DNA of 64,000 nucleotides from an uncultured Tropicimonas sp. GTDB taxonomy: Bacteria > Pseudomonadota > Alphaproteobacteria > Rhodobacterales > Rhodobacteraceae. Below are positions 55,848 through 64,000 of the stretch, one piece after another; position 1 is the first letter of the stretch; every line of letters begins with the position of its first letter. The position numbers were made by a program, and so were the translations under genes. A model generated the notes under the pieces. It did no database searches. It was not told the origin of the DNA and saw only the letters and a program-made list of their open reading frames with translations. The DNA lies in NCBI GenBank assembly GCA_947495685.1, contig CANLZY010000010.1, positions 1-64,000 on the forward strand, written 5' to 3'.

Positions 55848-56657
55848 TCAGTAGGTTTTGGCGGCGGCTCCGCTGGCGGGTGCGTAGCCAAGCTCCGCAT
55901 CCATCTCGGCGGCATCGGCACGGGCCGCCTCCATGAACAGGCCAATGTCGCCGGGACCGGCCAACAGCGAGTGGCCACGTCCCTTGAGCTCGCCAAAGGT
56001 CCAGCGGGGACGCTTGACGGTGCCCATCAGCTTGCCCGCTGCCTTGATCCGGGCCTCGGCCTCCGCGGCCAGCGCTTCGGCGGCATCTTCGCCCAGTTGC
56101 TCCAGCAGACCGATGGTGCCTGCCATGTCGTTGGGGCCGATGAACAGCATGTCGATCCCGTCCACGGCCGCGATCTCGGCGATATTGGGGATCGCATCCT
56201 TGTGTTCGATCTGGGCCATCAGGAACAGTTCGCCGTCCGAGCTGTTCAAGTAATCCGTGTTGGTGCCATAGCGCGACGCCCGACCCACCGGCGCGGCATA
56301 GCCCCGGGCCCCCTTCGGGGGATAATGGGTTGCAGCCACGGCAGCCTCGGCGGCGGCCTTGTCACAGATCATCGGCACCATGATCGACTTGGCCCCGATC
56401 TCCAGCAACCGCTTCAGATAGACCTGGTCGTTCCACGGCGCGCGCACGATGGCGTGGCCTCCGGCGGCCTCGACCGCGCGCAGCATGTTGGCCGTGGTCT
56501 CAAGCCCGGCAGGCCCATGCTCGTTGTCGATCAGGACACAATCCCAACCGGCCCAGACTGCGGCCTCGGCCAGCGCCGGTGTTGCCAGCTCCAGCCAGAT
56601 GGTGCGCACACAGCGCCCGCCCGAGATCTGCTCGCGCAGCCAGTTTTTGCCTGTCAT
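55848..56657 (-). CDS. HpcH/HpaI-family aldolase
   Basis: The 269-residue TIM-barrel enzyme has TIWLELATPALAEAAVWAGWDCVLIDNEHGP, with the metal-side Asp and Glu-His, and IMVPMICDKAAAEAAV, ARGYAAPVGRASRYG, MAQIEHKDAIPNI and LFIGPNDMAGTIG. The class cleaves 4-hydroxy-2-oxo acids to pyruvate and an aldehyde, using a divalent metal. The start overlaps the tctA stop by one base. With DhaK/DhaL it should process the compound taken up by TctABC. Confidence 0.92.
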   Translation of the reverse strand: MTGKNWLREQISGGRCVRTIWLELATPALAEAAVWAGWDCVLIDNEHGPAGLETTANMLRAVEAAGGHAIVRAPWNDQVYLKRLLEIGAKSIMVPMICDKAAAEAAVAATHYPPKGARGYAAPVGRASRYGTNTDYLNSSDGELFLMAQIEHKDAIPNIAEIAAVDGIDMLFIGPNDMAGTIGLLEQLGEDAAEALAAEAEARIKAAGKLMGTVKRPRWTFGELKGRGHSLLAGPGDIGLFMEAARADAAEMDAELGYAPASGAAAKTY

Positions 56658-58168
56658 CAGATGTCACCTTTCACTTGTGACGTCGGCCGTGCCACTTCGC
56701 GGATTGCCCTGAGGATCAGAAGCCCCCAAAGCGCCAGCGTGATAAAGCCGAGTACCATCGAATATTGCCTGTCGAAGAACGCCGTCAGGTCGCCCTGCGC
56801 CTTGATCATCGAGACCATGAAGTTGTCCTCGATGATCTTTCCCAGCACGATCCCGAGGATCGCGGGAGCCAGAGGAATGGCGACCTTTTCCATGTAGTAG
56901 CCGAGCAGACCAAGCGCGAGCACGATCCAGATCGCGGTCACGGTGCCCGAGATGGCAAAGGCGCCAACCATCGAAAACAGCAGGATCACCGGCGCCATCA
57001 CGGCGCGCGGCACCTTGAGGATAAAGGTCGACGCGAGGATCGCGAGGATGCCCACCGGCACCATGATGATGTTGGCGATCAGGAAGGAACCGAACAGCGC
57101 CGAGGTCAGTTCGGGCTGGTCGATGAAGATCCGGGGCCCCGGCGTCAATCCCTTGAGCAACAGCACCCCGATGGCAATGGCCGTCACGGAATCGCCCGGA
57201 ATTCCGAACACCAGGGCCGGCGTCCACGCCCCGCCGATGGCGGCATTGTTGGCCGACCCGCCTGCTGCGACGCCTTCCAGGCTGCCCTTGCCGAATTTTT
57301 CGGGATTTTTCGAGAACCGGCGGGCCAGCGCATAGGAGATCCACGCGGCGATATCCGCCCCGGCCCCGGGCAGCGCGCCGACAAAGGTGCCAAGCACCGA
57401 CGACCGTGCCACTGTCACTGGATAGCTGAAGACAGCCTTCAGGGCACCGACAAAGGCCGCACCGACCTTTTCGGTGGCGTGGATGATCGTTTCCTTGGGC
57501 TTGTCGAGGATCTGCACGTTCCGCAGCACTTCGGAAAAGGCGAAGATACCGATCATCGCGGGGATGAAGCTGATCCCGTCCAGCAGGTCGAAGGACCCGA
57601 ATGTATAGCGCGGGTGCCCAACCGCCACGTCGATGCCGACACAGGCGATGGCCAGGCCGATGCACAGGCTGGCAAAGCTTTTGGGAACCGTTCCGCCCCC
57701 GACAAAGATGGCGCATGTCAGGCCGAGGCACGCGAGCCAGAAGGTCTCGAAGCTTGAAAAACTGATGGCGACGCGTGCCAGTTGCGGCGCGAGCAACATC
57801 AGGATGATCACGCCGACCACGCCGCCAACTGCAGCGGTGATCAGCGATACAAAGAGCGACGTCCGCGCCTTTCCGGACTGTGACAGGATATGCGCGTCAT
57901 CGACATAGGCCGCCGAGGCCGGTGTGCCGGGAATGCGCAGCAGCGTGCCCGAAATGTCACCGGCAAAGATCGCCGTGGTCGTCGTTGCGACGATGGCGCT
58001 GATCGCGGGGATCGGGTCCAGAAAGAAGGTGAAGGGCACCAACAGGGCGACGGCCATTGTGGCGGTCAGCCCGGGAACGGCGCCGACGAAGCAACCATAG
58101 AAGGTTGCCGCGATGATGATGGCGAGGTTCGACGGTGAGAGCACCGTGAGGAGAACGTCTATGAGCAT
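56657..58168 (-). CDS. tctA: Tripartite tricarboxylate transporter, large membrane subunit
   Basis: TctA has about 12 hydrophobic segments in 503 residues. Signatures are IIIAATFYGCFVGAVPGLTATMAVALLVPFTF, GDISGTLLRIPGTPASAAYV and GALPGAGADIAAWISYALARRFSKNPEKFGKG, typical of the family. It forms the channel with TctB and depends on the binding protein TctC. tctB ends ten bases before its start. Confidence 0.96.
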   Translation of the reverse strand: MLIDVLLTVLSPSNLAIIIAATFYGCFVGAVPGLTATMAVALLVPFTFFLDPIPAISAIVATTTTAIFAGDISGTLLRIPGTPASAAYVDDAHILSQSGKARTSLFVSLITAAVGGVVGVIILMLLAPQLARVAISFSSFETFWLACLGLTCAIFVGGGTVPKSFASLCIGLAIACVGIDVAVGHPRYTFGSFDLLDGISFIPAMIGIFAFSEVLRNVQILDKPKETIIHATEKVGAAFVGALKAVFSYPVTVARSSVLGTFVGALPGAGADIAAWISYALARRFSKNPEKFGKGSLEGVAAGGSANNAAIGGAWTPALVFGIPGDSVTAIAIGVLLLKGLTPGPRIFIDQPELTSALFGSFLIANIIMVPVGILAILASTFILKVPRAVMAPVILLFSMVGAFAISGTVTAIWIVLALGLLGYYMEKVAIPLAPAILGIVLGKIIEDNFMVSMIKAQGDLTAFFDRQYSMVLGFITLALWGLLILRAIREVARPTSQVKGDI

Positions 58169-58177
58169 GGCGATCTC

Positions 58178-58648
58178 CTACCAAGCGTATGGTTCAAGCA
58201 GGCCCCAGGGAAGCGGAACATGCAGAAAGGAATAGAAGATGAGATGCACAAGGGCCGTCACACCCACGGCCAGCAGCAGCGACTTCCACCACTTGATCCG
58301 GAACAGGATCAGCAGGAACAGCAGGACGGGAAAGGCCGCTATGTGGAAACCAAGTGGATCAAGCGCCAGGGCGAAGAAGATCACGCAACCGATGACGGAG
58401 AGCGCATTGATCAGCGGCCAGGGCGAGCGTGGTTCTTCGGCTGCAACGACGTCGTCGGGCCGGCCTTGCAGGACGCCCGTGATAAAGATCAGCACTCCGC
58501 ACAGCACCAGCCCGCAGCCGGCGACGGTTGGAAACAGGCCCGGGCCATAGGTCATTCCGCCAAGGGTCGGAAAACTCTGAGCTTCCCAGGCAATCCAGGC
58601 GCCAGCGCCGGCAAGTAGGGCGCCCGCGACGATGTCTTTGTTTATCAT
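58178..58648 (-). CDS. tctB: Tripartite tricarboxylate transporter, small membrane subunit
   Basis: TctB (156 residues) has four hydrophobic segments, starts MINKDIVAGALLAGAGAWIAW and contains GPGLFPTVAGCGLVLCGVLI, typical of the family. It sits between tctC and tctA and follows a terminator-like hairpin in the tctC-tctB gap. Confidence 0.92.
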   Translation of the reverse strand: MINKDIVAGALLAGAGAWIAWEAQSFPTLGGMTYGPGLFPTVAGCGLVLCGVLIFITGVLQGRPDDVVAAEEPRSPWPLINALSVIGCVIFFALALDPLGFHIAAFPVLLFLLILFRIKWWKSLLLAVGVTALVHLIFYSFLHVPLPWGLLEPYAW

Positions 58649-58673
58649 TGATTCGGTCTCGTCTGATGGGCGA

Positions 58674-58710
58674 GAAAAGGTCCGGGGCGACGAGGGATGA
58701 CGCCCCGGAC
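58674..58710 (-). terminator. Terminator-like hairpin between tctC and tctB
   Basis: Ten-base perfect arms (gtccggggcg / cgccccggac) with an 11-base loop; on the minus strand CTTTTCTC follows. Partial termination here would give more binding protein than membrane subunits. Confidence 0.75.
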
Positions 58711-58743
58711 AGGGTGATTGGCGTTACAGGGGTACGCCAGTCG

Positions 58744-59730
58744 TTACTTGGCCAGGCCGATCGCCTTGATCGTCTCGCCCAGAGCTGCGTCGGATTTCTC
58801 CAGCATGGCGCTCAGGTCGGAGGTGCCCATCAGCACCACGTCGGATCCGCGGGAGGCCTTGAACTCGGCCCATTCGGGGCTGGCCATGACCTTCAGCGCA
58901 GCCTTCTCGTAGGAGCAGACCACTTCCGGATCCATGCCCTCGGGGCCGGAGACGGTGATGAAGGCAGCCAGCGTCCAGCCCGAGTCGAGCTGTTCGGCGG
59001 TCGTCGGGATGTCGGGCAGAGCGGCCATGCGCTCGGTGTGCATGTAGCCCAGGCCCTTCAGTTCGCCCTGCTCGATCAGAGTCTTGGCTTCGGATTGGGC
59101 GACTGTCACGACGTCGACACCATCAGCCATCAGCTCTTTCATCGCGGGAGCGGCACCCTTCGACGGGATCCAGCGGATTGCTTCGGGATCGATGCCTTCG
59201 GCGTTCAGCAGACCGGCCAGCGCCAGGTGCCAGATGCCACCCTGCGAGGTACCGGATGCGGTCAGCTTGCCCGGCTCGGCCTTGGCCACGTCAAGGACTT
59301 CCTGGACCGAGTTGAACGGCGAGCCGGCCTTGACCGTGAAGCCGGCCGGCACAACATCGACCAGCGCGATCGGCGAAATGTTCTTGTAGGTGAGGTCGGT
59401 CAGGCCAACCCAGTGCATGGTGTTGATTTCGACCGTGGCGGCACCAACCGTGTATCCGTCGGGCTTGGCCCGTGCCAGGGCCGAGTGCCCGGTCACACCG
59501 TTGCCGCCGGTGCGGTTCACGACGTTGAAGGGCTGGCCGAATTCCTGGCTCAGAAGGCTCGCGATCATGCGCGAGTTGGCATCTGTACCACCACCGGCGC
59601 CCCAAGGCACAACATAGGTGACCGCGCGGTCCGGTTTCCAGTCGCACTCGGCGGCAGCTTGCGTTGCAACCAATGCGCCAAAGGCCAAGGCCGTTGCGCC
59701 CAGAAGCGTGTTGAGGGGTTTGGTCGTCAT
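58744..59730 (-). CDS. tctC: Tripartite tricarboxylate transporter, periplasmic binding protein
   Basis: TctC (328 residues) has a Sec signal (LLGATALAFGALVATQAAAE). The mature part contains VTYVVPWGAGGGTDANSRMIASLL, VVNRTGGNGVTGHSALARAKPDGYT and SGTSQGGIWHLALAGLL. The family binds carboxylates through main-chain and water contacts; the ligand here is unknown. The start at 59730 has GGAGG seven bases upstream; the frame to 59841 crosses an operator. Confidence 0.95.
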   Translation of the reverse strand: MTTKPLNTLLGATALAFGALVATQAAAECDWKPDRAVTYVVPWGAGGGTDANSRMIASLLSQEFGQPFNVVNRTGGNGVTGHSALARAKPDGYTVGAATVEINTMHWVGLTDLTYKNISPIALVDVVPAGFTVKAGSPFNSVQEVLDVAKAEPGKLTASGTSQGGIWHLALAGLLNAEGIDPEAIRWIPSKGAAPAMKELMADGVDVVTVAQSEAKTLIEQGELKGLGYMHTERMAALPDIPTTAEQLDSGWTLAAFITVSGPEGMDPEVVCSYEKAALKVMASPEWAEFKASRGSDVVLMGTSDLSAMLEKSDAALGETIKAIGLAK

Positions 59731-59844
59731 GGAATCCTCCCAGATTCGTGTGTAAACCCGATCCCGGACATCCCTGTCACAACCGCCAGGCGGCTCCCCT
59801 TCAGGAGAAACAGCGATCCGGGTCGAAGAAAACGGTAGCATCGG

Positions 59845-59880
59845 TCAATCGTTTGAGCAAGAATGAAGTCAAACGATTAA
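59845..59880. promoter_or_regulatory. Two LacI-type operators between tctC and the lacI-family gene
   Basis: TCAATCGTTTGA (59845-59856) and TCAAACGATTAA (59869-59880) both fit TCAA-n-CG-n-TTRA with the central CG typical of LacI-family sites. They are 24 bases apart centre to centre, so on about the same helix face. Together they also form an inverted pair. Confidence 0.7.
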
Positions 59881-59935
59881 GCCGCTGCGACAAACAGGCC
59901 CTGCCCCAGCGAACGATCGTCGGAGGATCCGGGCA

Positions 59936-60976
59936 ATGCAAAAACGGGTGACACTCAAGGACGTCGCACAGGCCGCCGGAGTCTCGATCTCTGCCGCGTC
60001 AATGGCTCTGCGGGACCACCCTCGGATCTCGGTCGCCAAACGGGCCGAGATCAAGCAGATCGCGCGGGACCAGGGGTATATCTACAACCGTCACGCGGCC
60101 AATTTGCGCAAGGGCACCAACGACACCCTGTCGATCTGTATCAACGATCTGCGCAACCCGATCTTTGCCGAGTTCCTGACCGCAATCGAAGGCGAGTTTC
60201 GCCTGCGGGACCGGCTTGTCCTGATGTGCAATGCACACGAAGACGAGGCAACGCAGACAGCGTTCATCCGGCGCATGCTGGAGCAGGGCTCGGCCGGCAT
60301 GTTGCTGTCGCCGGTGATGGGCACACAGGCCGGGCTGCTCCGGCAGATCGTACGCAACGCGTTTCCGACCGTGATGTTCTCGCGGTCGCTGGACGATGAC
60401 AGTTTCGACCACGTGGTCAGCGACGACACGCTCGGCGCGCGTATGGCGGTGGAAGCGCTGGTGAACCTTGGCCATCGCCGTATCGCCTGGATCGGAGGCG
60501 GTCAGCCGACAATGACCGGCCAGAAACGATTCGAGGGCTACGGCAGCACGTTGCGGCAACTCGGCCTGCGGCCCGACCCGAAGTTGATCGACCGCACCGC
60601 GCAGACCACGCTTGACGCCGGAAAGCAGGCGATGACGGACATCCTGAGCCGCGCGCCCGACGTGACCGGCGTCGTCTGTTTTGGCGACTTGCTGGCACTT
60701 GGGGCAATGTATGCCTGCCGCCAGGCCGGCCTGACGCTGGGCACCGACATTTCGATCATCGGCCATGACGACATAGAAGAGGCATCCTATTTCGATCCCG
60801 CGCTGTCGACCGTCCGGGTCGCCAAGAAGGAGATCGGGCAAACCGCCGCGCAGGTGCTGATCCAACGGATCGAAGACCCGCTTGCCCCGGCGGTTCACCG
60901 CGTCATCGCACCGACATTGGTCCTGCGTGGAACAACCGGCCCGGCGCCGGAACGGGCGCGGGTCGCCAACGGCTGA
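59936..60976 (+). CDS. LacI-family transcriptional regulator
   Basis: The 346-residue regulator has an N-terminal helix-turn-helix (VTLKDVAQAAGVSISAASMALRDHPRIS, residues 5-32) and a periplasmic-binding-like sensor domain (ending ISIIGHDDIEEASYFDPALSTVRV). The start at 59936 has GGAGG upstream. It is divergent from tctC, so it most likely controls the Tct/Dak/aldolase operon and itself through the two operators between them. Confidence 0.95.
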   Translation: MQKRVTLKDVAQAAGVSISAASMALRDHPRISVAKRAEIKQIARDQGYIYNRHAANLRKGTNDTLSICINDLRNPIFAEFLTAIEGEFRLRDRLVLMCNAHEDEATQTAFIRRMLEQGSAGMLLSPVMGTQAGLLRQIVRNAFPTVMFSRSLDDDSFDHVVSDDTLGARMAVEALVNLGHRRIAWIGGGQPTMTGQKRFEGYGSTLRQLGLRPDPKLIDRTAQTTLDAGKQAMTDILSRAPDVTGVVCFGDLLALGAMYACRQAGLTLGTDISIIGHDDIEEASYFDPALSTVRVAKKEIGQTAAQVLIQRIEDPLAPAVHRVIAPTLVLRGTTGPAPERARVANG

Positions 60977-60991
60977 TCCTGACGCCATCGC

Positions 60992-61010
60992 ATCGCCAAC
61001 AGATGGCGAT
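60992..61010 (+). repeat. Hairpin after the lacI-family gene
   Basis: Arms atcgcca and tggcgat enclose five bases, 16 bases after the stop. No U-run follows; possible weak terminator. Confidence 0.45.
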
Positions 61011-61040
61011 CCTCTGAACGCTCATGCACTTTCTCGGCGG

Positions 61041-61082
61041 TTAACCACTTTGGGTGAAATCGAATGCTAACGAAACCTTAAC
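61041..61082. promoter_or_regulatory. CtrA-like motifs upstream of the lipoprotein gene
   Basis: TTAACCA at 61041 resembles the CtrA half-site, and CTAA-N7-TTAAC at 61067-61082 differs from the full site TTAA-N7-TTAAC by one base. They lie 72-113 bases before the lipoprotein start. Confidence 0.35.
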
Positions 61083-61153
61083 GGCGTAGCATTGGACCAG
61101 GCCGGGATTGCCCCCAGGGCGCCTCGCGCCGTTGCCGCGAATGGATCCGCCCG

Positions 61154-61495
61154 ATGAAATACCTTGTTGTCACATGTCTCGTGCTGGCTGCCGGATGCTC
61201 CACGCCGAACGCGGTTCAGGGCGTGGCCAGCCGGGCCCCTTCGACCACCTATTCCTGCATCGCGCCCCGTCTGGAACGCCTGCCGGTGCGTTACACGACC
61301 GAGCAGACGGCGGTCGGCTGGCGGATGCGAATTCAGGTCTTCTCCGGTCCGCCGTCCGGCTGGTACAGCAAGGGCACGATCGAGTATTCGGACGGCGTCG
61401 TGGTGTATGCGCCCGACACCGCGACCACCGGCATCGCCACGCAGGAGGTCGTCTCCGGTATCCGGCCGATCCTGCGCAGATGCGCCGTGCGGTGA
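61154..61495 (+). CDS. Small predicted lipoprotein of unknown function
   Basis: The 113-residue protein has a lipoprotein signal (MKYLVVTCLVLAAGCSTP) with the lipobox LAAGC at 12-16. The mature part is beta-rich (WRMRIQVFSGPPSGWYSKGTIEYSDGVVVYAP) with two further Cys. I do not recognise a family. A weak GGA site precedes the start; CtrA-like motifs lie upstream. Confidence 0.72.
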   Translation: MKYLVVTCLVLAAGCSTPNAVQGVASRAPSTTYSCIAPRLERLPVRYTTEQTAVGWRMRIQVFSGPPSGWYSKGTIEYSDGVVVYAPDTATTGIATQEVVSGIRPILRRCAVR

Positions 61496-61550
61496 CATAC
61501 GATCCATCCCGAGGCGACGCTTCCCAGCGGTGTCATCATGGCTCCCGGCC

Positions 61551-62015
61551 TCAGAAATGCCCTTCCTTTACCGCCTCCATCGCAACATAGGTCGAGGTGC
61601 TGGCCACATGCGGCAAGGCCGACAACCGATCTGCCAGCACGTGGCGGTAGCCGACAATATCAGACGTGCGCACCTTCAGCAGGTAGTCGAAGCTGCCGGC
61701 GATCAGGTGGCATTGCTCGATCTCGGGAATGGTCTGCACCACGCGGTTGAAATCAGCCAACGCCCGTTCGCGGGTGTCGGTCAGCTTGACCTCGACGAAG
61801 GCGACATGCGCCCGCCCCAACCGGATCGGGTCCAGCAGCGCCTGATAACCGGTGATGATCCCCTCGGCCTCCAGCCGCTTCAACCGGGTCTGAGTGGGGG
61901 ATTTCGACAGGCCGATACGACGGGCCAGATCGGTGACCGGGATTCGCCCCTGGACCGAAACAATGTCGAGGATGGCGTGGTCAAAGGTGTCCAGTGTAAC
62001 GGGCTTTTCCGGCAT
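61551..62015 (-). CDS. Lrp/AsnC-family regulator, probable PutR
   Basis: The 154-residue regulator has an N-terminal helix-turn-helix (ILDIVSVQGRIPVTDLARRIGLSKSPTQTRLKRLE) and a C-terminal RAM ligand domain (AHVAFVEVKLTDTRERALADFNRVVQTIPEIEQCHLIAGSFDYLLKVRT). It is divergent from putA with 133 bases between. In Rhodobacter and Agrobacterium an Lrp-type PutR activates putA with proline, which fits this layout. Confidence 0.9.
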   Translation of the reverse strand: MPEKPVTLDTFDHAILDIVSVQGRIPVTDLARRIGLSKSPTQTRLKRLEAEGIITGYQALLDPIRLGRAHVAFVEVKLTDTRERALADFNRVVQTIPEIEQCHLIAGSFDYLLKVRTSDIVGYRHVLADRLSALPHVASTSTYVAMEAVKEGHF

Positions 62016-62148
62016 GGCGGGAAAGTCTCCTGAATTTCATCTCACCTTCGACCCTATCGCCCGCCGTTTGGCAAAAGAAGGGATTTTCGCCTGCGCATTG
62101 CCGAATATTCTTAAATGCATTCCACCCAGTTTTGACAGGCCCCGAACC

Positions 62149-64000
62149 ATGACCGAGACGCTCTCCTCTGCCCGTGCGCGCCTGCGTGCCCTGCACATGC
62201 CCGACGAAGCCAGCCAACTGGACGTGTTGACCGCAATGGCCGACCTGGACGACGGAGCGCGCGCGTCGATCTGTGCCGCCGCCGCGAGTCTAGTCGAGGC
62301 GATCCGCGGCTCCGACGATCCGGGCATGATGGAGATGTTCCTGGCCCAGTACGGCCTGTCCACCGACGAGGGCATCGCCCTGATGTGCCTGGCCGAAGCG
62401 CTGTTGCGGGTCCCCGACGCCGCCACCATCGACGCACTGATCGAGGACAAGATCGCACCGTCGGACTGGAACCGGCACATGCGCAAATCGGCCTCGATGC
62501 TGGTCAACGCCTCCACCTGGGCGCTGATGCTGACGGGCAAGGTTCTGGATGACGAGCAGGCCGGGCTGGCCGGGACCCTGCGCGGCGCCGTGCGCCGGCT
62601 GGGCGAGCCGGTGATCCGGACCGCCGTGGGTCAGGCGATGAAGCAGATGGGAAACCAGTTCGTGCTGGGCGAGACCATAGACAGCGCCCTGAAACGCGCC
62701 GCCAGGATGGAGGCCAAGGGCTACGCCTATTCCTATGACATGCTGGGCGAAGCCGCACGCACCGAGGCCGACGCGCTGCGGTACCACCGTGCCTACCTGG
62801 CCGCGATCGAAGCCATCGCTCCGGCGGCCAAGGGCGATTGCCTGCGCTCCAACCCCGGCATCTCGGTCAAGCTGTCGGCGCTGCACCCGCGCTTCGAGGT
62901 CAGTCAGCGCGACCGGGTCATGCGCGAACTGGTGCCGCGCGTGCGTGACCTTGCATTGGCCAGCAAACACGCTGGCATGGGGCTGAACATCGACGCCGAG
63001 GAGGCGGACCGGCTGGAACTGACGCTGGAGGTGTTCGAGGCCGTGGCCCGCGATCCGGCGCTTGCCGGCTGGAACGGGTTTGGCACCGTCATCCAGGCCT
63101 ATGGTCCGCGCGCCACGGCGGCCATCGACTGGGTCATTGCACTGGCCGACGAGCTCGACCGCCGGTTCACCGTGCGGCTGGTCAAGGGCGCTTACTGGGA
63201 CGCGGAAATCAAGCGCGCCCAGGTGATGGGGTTGAAGGGCTTCCCGGTCTTTACCCGCAAGCCGGTGACAGATGTCAGCTATATCGCCTGCGCGCGCAAA
63301 CTGCTGAACGCCACCCACCGGATCTATCCGCAATTTGCCACCCACAACGCCCATTCCGCCGCCGCGATCCTGAACATGGGCACCGACCGGGAGGCGTTCG
63401 AATTCCAGCGCCTGCATGGCATGGGCGAGCGGCTGCACCAGATCGTCAAGGATGCCGAGGGCACCCATTGCCGGATCTATGCCCCCGTTGGCGCCCACCG
63501 CGACCTGCTGGCCTATCTCGTGCGCCGACTGCTGGAAAACGGTGCCAACAGTTCGTTCGTCAACCAGATCGTCGATGCGGCAGTGCCAGCCACCGAAGTC
63601 GCCCGCGATCCCTTCGATCAGGCCCGTGCCGCATTGGCCCGCCCGACGCCAGTCATTGCCCCCGCCGATATCTTTGGCGGCGGGCGCCGCAATGCACGCG
63701 GCTGGGACCTGACCGACCCCGAGGACCTGACCGAGATCGACGCTGCGCGGGCGCCGTTCCGGACCAGTCAGGCCACCGCCGGGCCGGTCATCTGCGGCAT
63801 CGAACAGGACGGGCCGGACCTGACGGTGGTGAACCCTGCCAACCCCGCCGACATCGTCGGAACCGTGGTCGAGGCCACTGCGGAGCAGATCGAGCAAGCC
63901 ATTGCCAGTGCGCAGCCATGGGACGCCGCCCCGGCGGAACGCGCCGCAGTGTTGAACCGGGCTGCCGACCTCTACGAGGAAAACTTCGGCCTGTTCTTCG
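62149..64000 (+). CDS. putA: Bifunctional proline dehydrogenase/P5C dehydrogenase (cut by the window end)
   Basis: The frame starts MTETLSSARARLRALHMPDE and stays open to the window end (617 codons seen). The proline dehydrogenase barrel (about 130-450) has NPGISVKLSALHPRFEVSQRDRV, GLNIDAEEADRLELTLEVF, VRLVKGAYWDAEIKRAQ, ATHNAHSAAAIL and EFQRLHGMGERLHQ. The aldehyde dehydrogenase part begins near VVNPANPADIVGTVVEAT. It oxidises proline to glutamate, using FAD then NAD. The start has a weak CAGG site. An AT-rich stretch with palindromes gaatattc and aatgcatt (62103-62122) lies upstream and may be a regulator site. Confidence 0.97.
   Translation, partial: MTETLSSARARLRALHMPDEASQLDVLTAMADLDDGARASICAAAASLVEAIRGSDDPGMMEMFLAQYGLSTDEGIALMCLAEALLRVPDAATIDALIEDKIAPSDWNRHMRKSASMLVNASTWALMLTGKVLDDEQAGLAGTLRGAVRRLGEPVIRTAVGQAMKQMGNQFVLGETIDSALKRAARMEAKGYAYSYDMLGEAARTEADALRYHRAYLAAIEAIAPAAKGDCLRSNPGISVKLSALHPRFEVSQRDRVMRELVPRVRDLALASKHAGMGLNIDAEEADRLELTLEVFEAVARDPALAGWNGFGTVIQAYGPRATAAIDWVIALADELDRRFTVRLVKGAYWDAEIKRAQVMGLKGFPVFTRKPVTDVSYIACARKLLNATHRIYPQFATHNAHSAAAILNMGTDREAFEFQRLHGMGERLHQIVKDAEGTHCRIYAPVGAHRDLLAYLVRRLLENGANSSFVNQIVDAAVPATEVARDPFDQARAALARPTPVIAPADIFGGGRRNARGWDLTDPEDLTEIDAARAPFRTSQATAGPVICGIEQDGPDLTVVNPANPADIVGTVVEATAEQIEQAIASAQPWDAAPAERAAVLNRAADLYEENFGLFF

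Noticed and set aside
62290-63897. Minus-strand open frame of 535 codons
   Set aside because: Antisense to putA, which is clearly coding; composition typical of a shadow frame.
1-64000. CRISPR array, toxin-antitoxin pair or rRNA operon
   Set aside because: No regularly spaced repeats, no paired small toxin/antitoxin genes and no rRNA sequence were found on reading.

Overview
The window looks like a chromosomal segment of an alphaproteobacterium of the Rhodobacteraceae (Roseobacter group). The grounds are a Rhodobacter capsulatus-type gene transfer agent (GTA) cluster in family order next to cysE, the fabD-fabG-acpP-fabF-mltG block beside it, an IalB-family protein, a PutR-like Lrp regulator divergent from putA, and a TctABC uptake system. 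Coding density is high except in three gene-poor stretches (26604-27386, 30358-31489 and 38246-40209).

Layout. Positions 1-400 hold the 3' end of an IS630-type transposase and an insertion-sequence-like end. Positions 440-15920 (minus strand) hold cysE, a DUF2793 protein and GTA genes g15 down to g1, with overlapping stops and starts; only a homologue of g3.5 is missing. Positions 16110-23007 (minus) hold mltG, fabF, an acyl-CoA ligase with its own flanking terminators, acpP, fabG and fabD. Positions 23329-24584 (plus) are rpsF-rpsR-rplI with a strong terminator. Next come a small secreted protein and an acyltransferase-3 membrane protein, then a Tat-exported Pht5-like binding protein with an exported sulfatase, then trigger factor and tRNA-Leu. 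After these come a small Hint-like protein, a CNNM/CBS membrane protein, a HerA-like ATPase, a possible small RNA and an IalB-family protein.

Positions 40210-44457 (minus) form a likely envelope operon: L,D-transpeptidase, LpxD-type acyltransferase, a second acyl carrier protein and a second ketoacyl synthase, divergent from a Tat-exported DUF882 protein. Positions 45664-49444 (minus) encode an octaheme tetrathionate reductase-type cytochrome c and a membrane cytochrome b behind an FNR-type site, followed by fetA-fetB. Positions 49888-53947 (plus) encode a protein I do not recognise and a two-domain glycosyltransferase (GT2 plus GT4). Positions 54209-60976 hold a catabolic locus: tctC-tctB-tctA, an HpcH/HpaI aldolase, dhaK and dhaL, divergent from a LacI-family regulator with two LacI-type operators between them. 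The window ends with a lipoprotein, an Lrp/AsnC regulator and the first part of putA.

The most interesting items are the nearly complete GTA with its internal hairpins and CtrA half-site, the candidate small RNA before the IalB gene, the FNR-linked octaheme operon, the Tct/Dak/aldolase operon with an 11-G run inside dhaK, the unknown protein with the double glycosyltransferase, and a Hint-like protein lacking the usual cysteine. All functional calls come from reading motifs; no database search was run.
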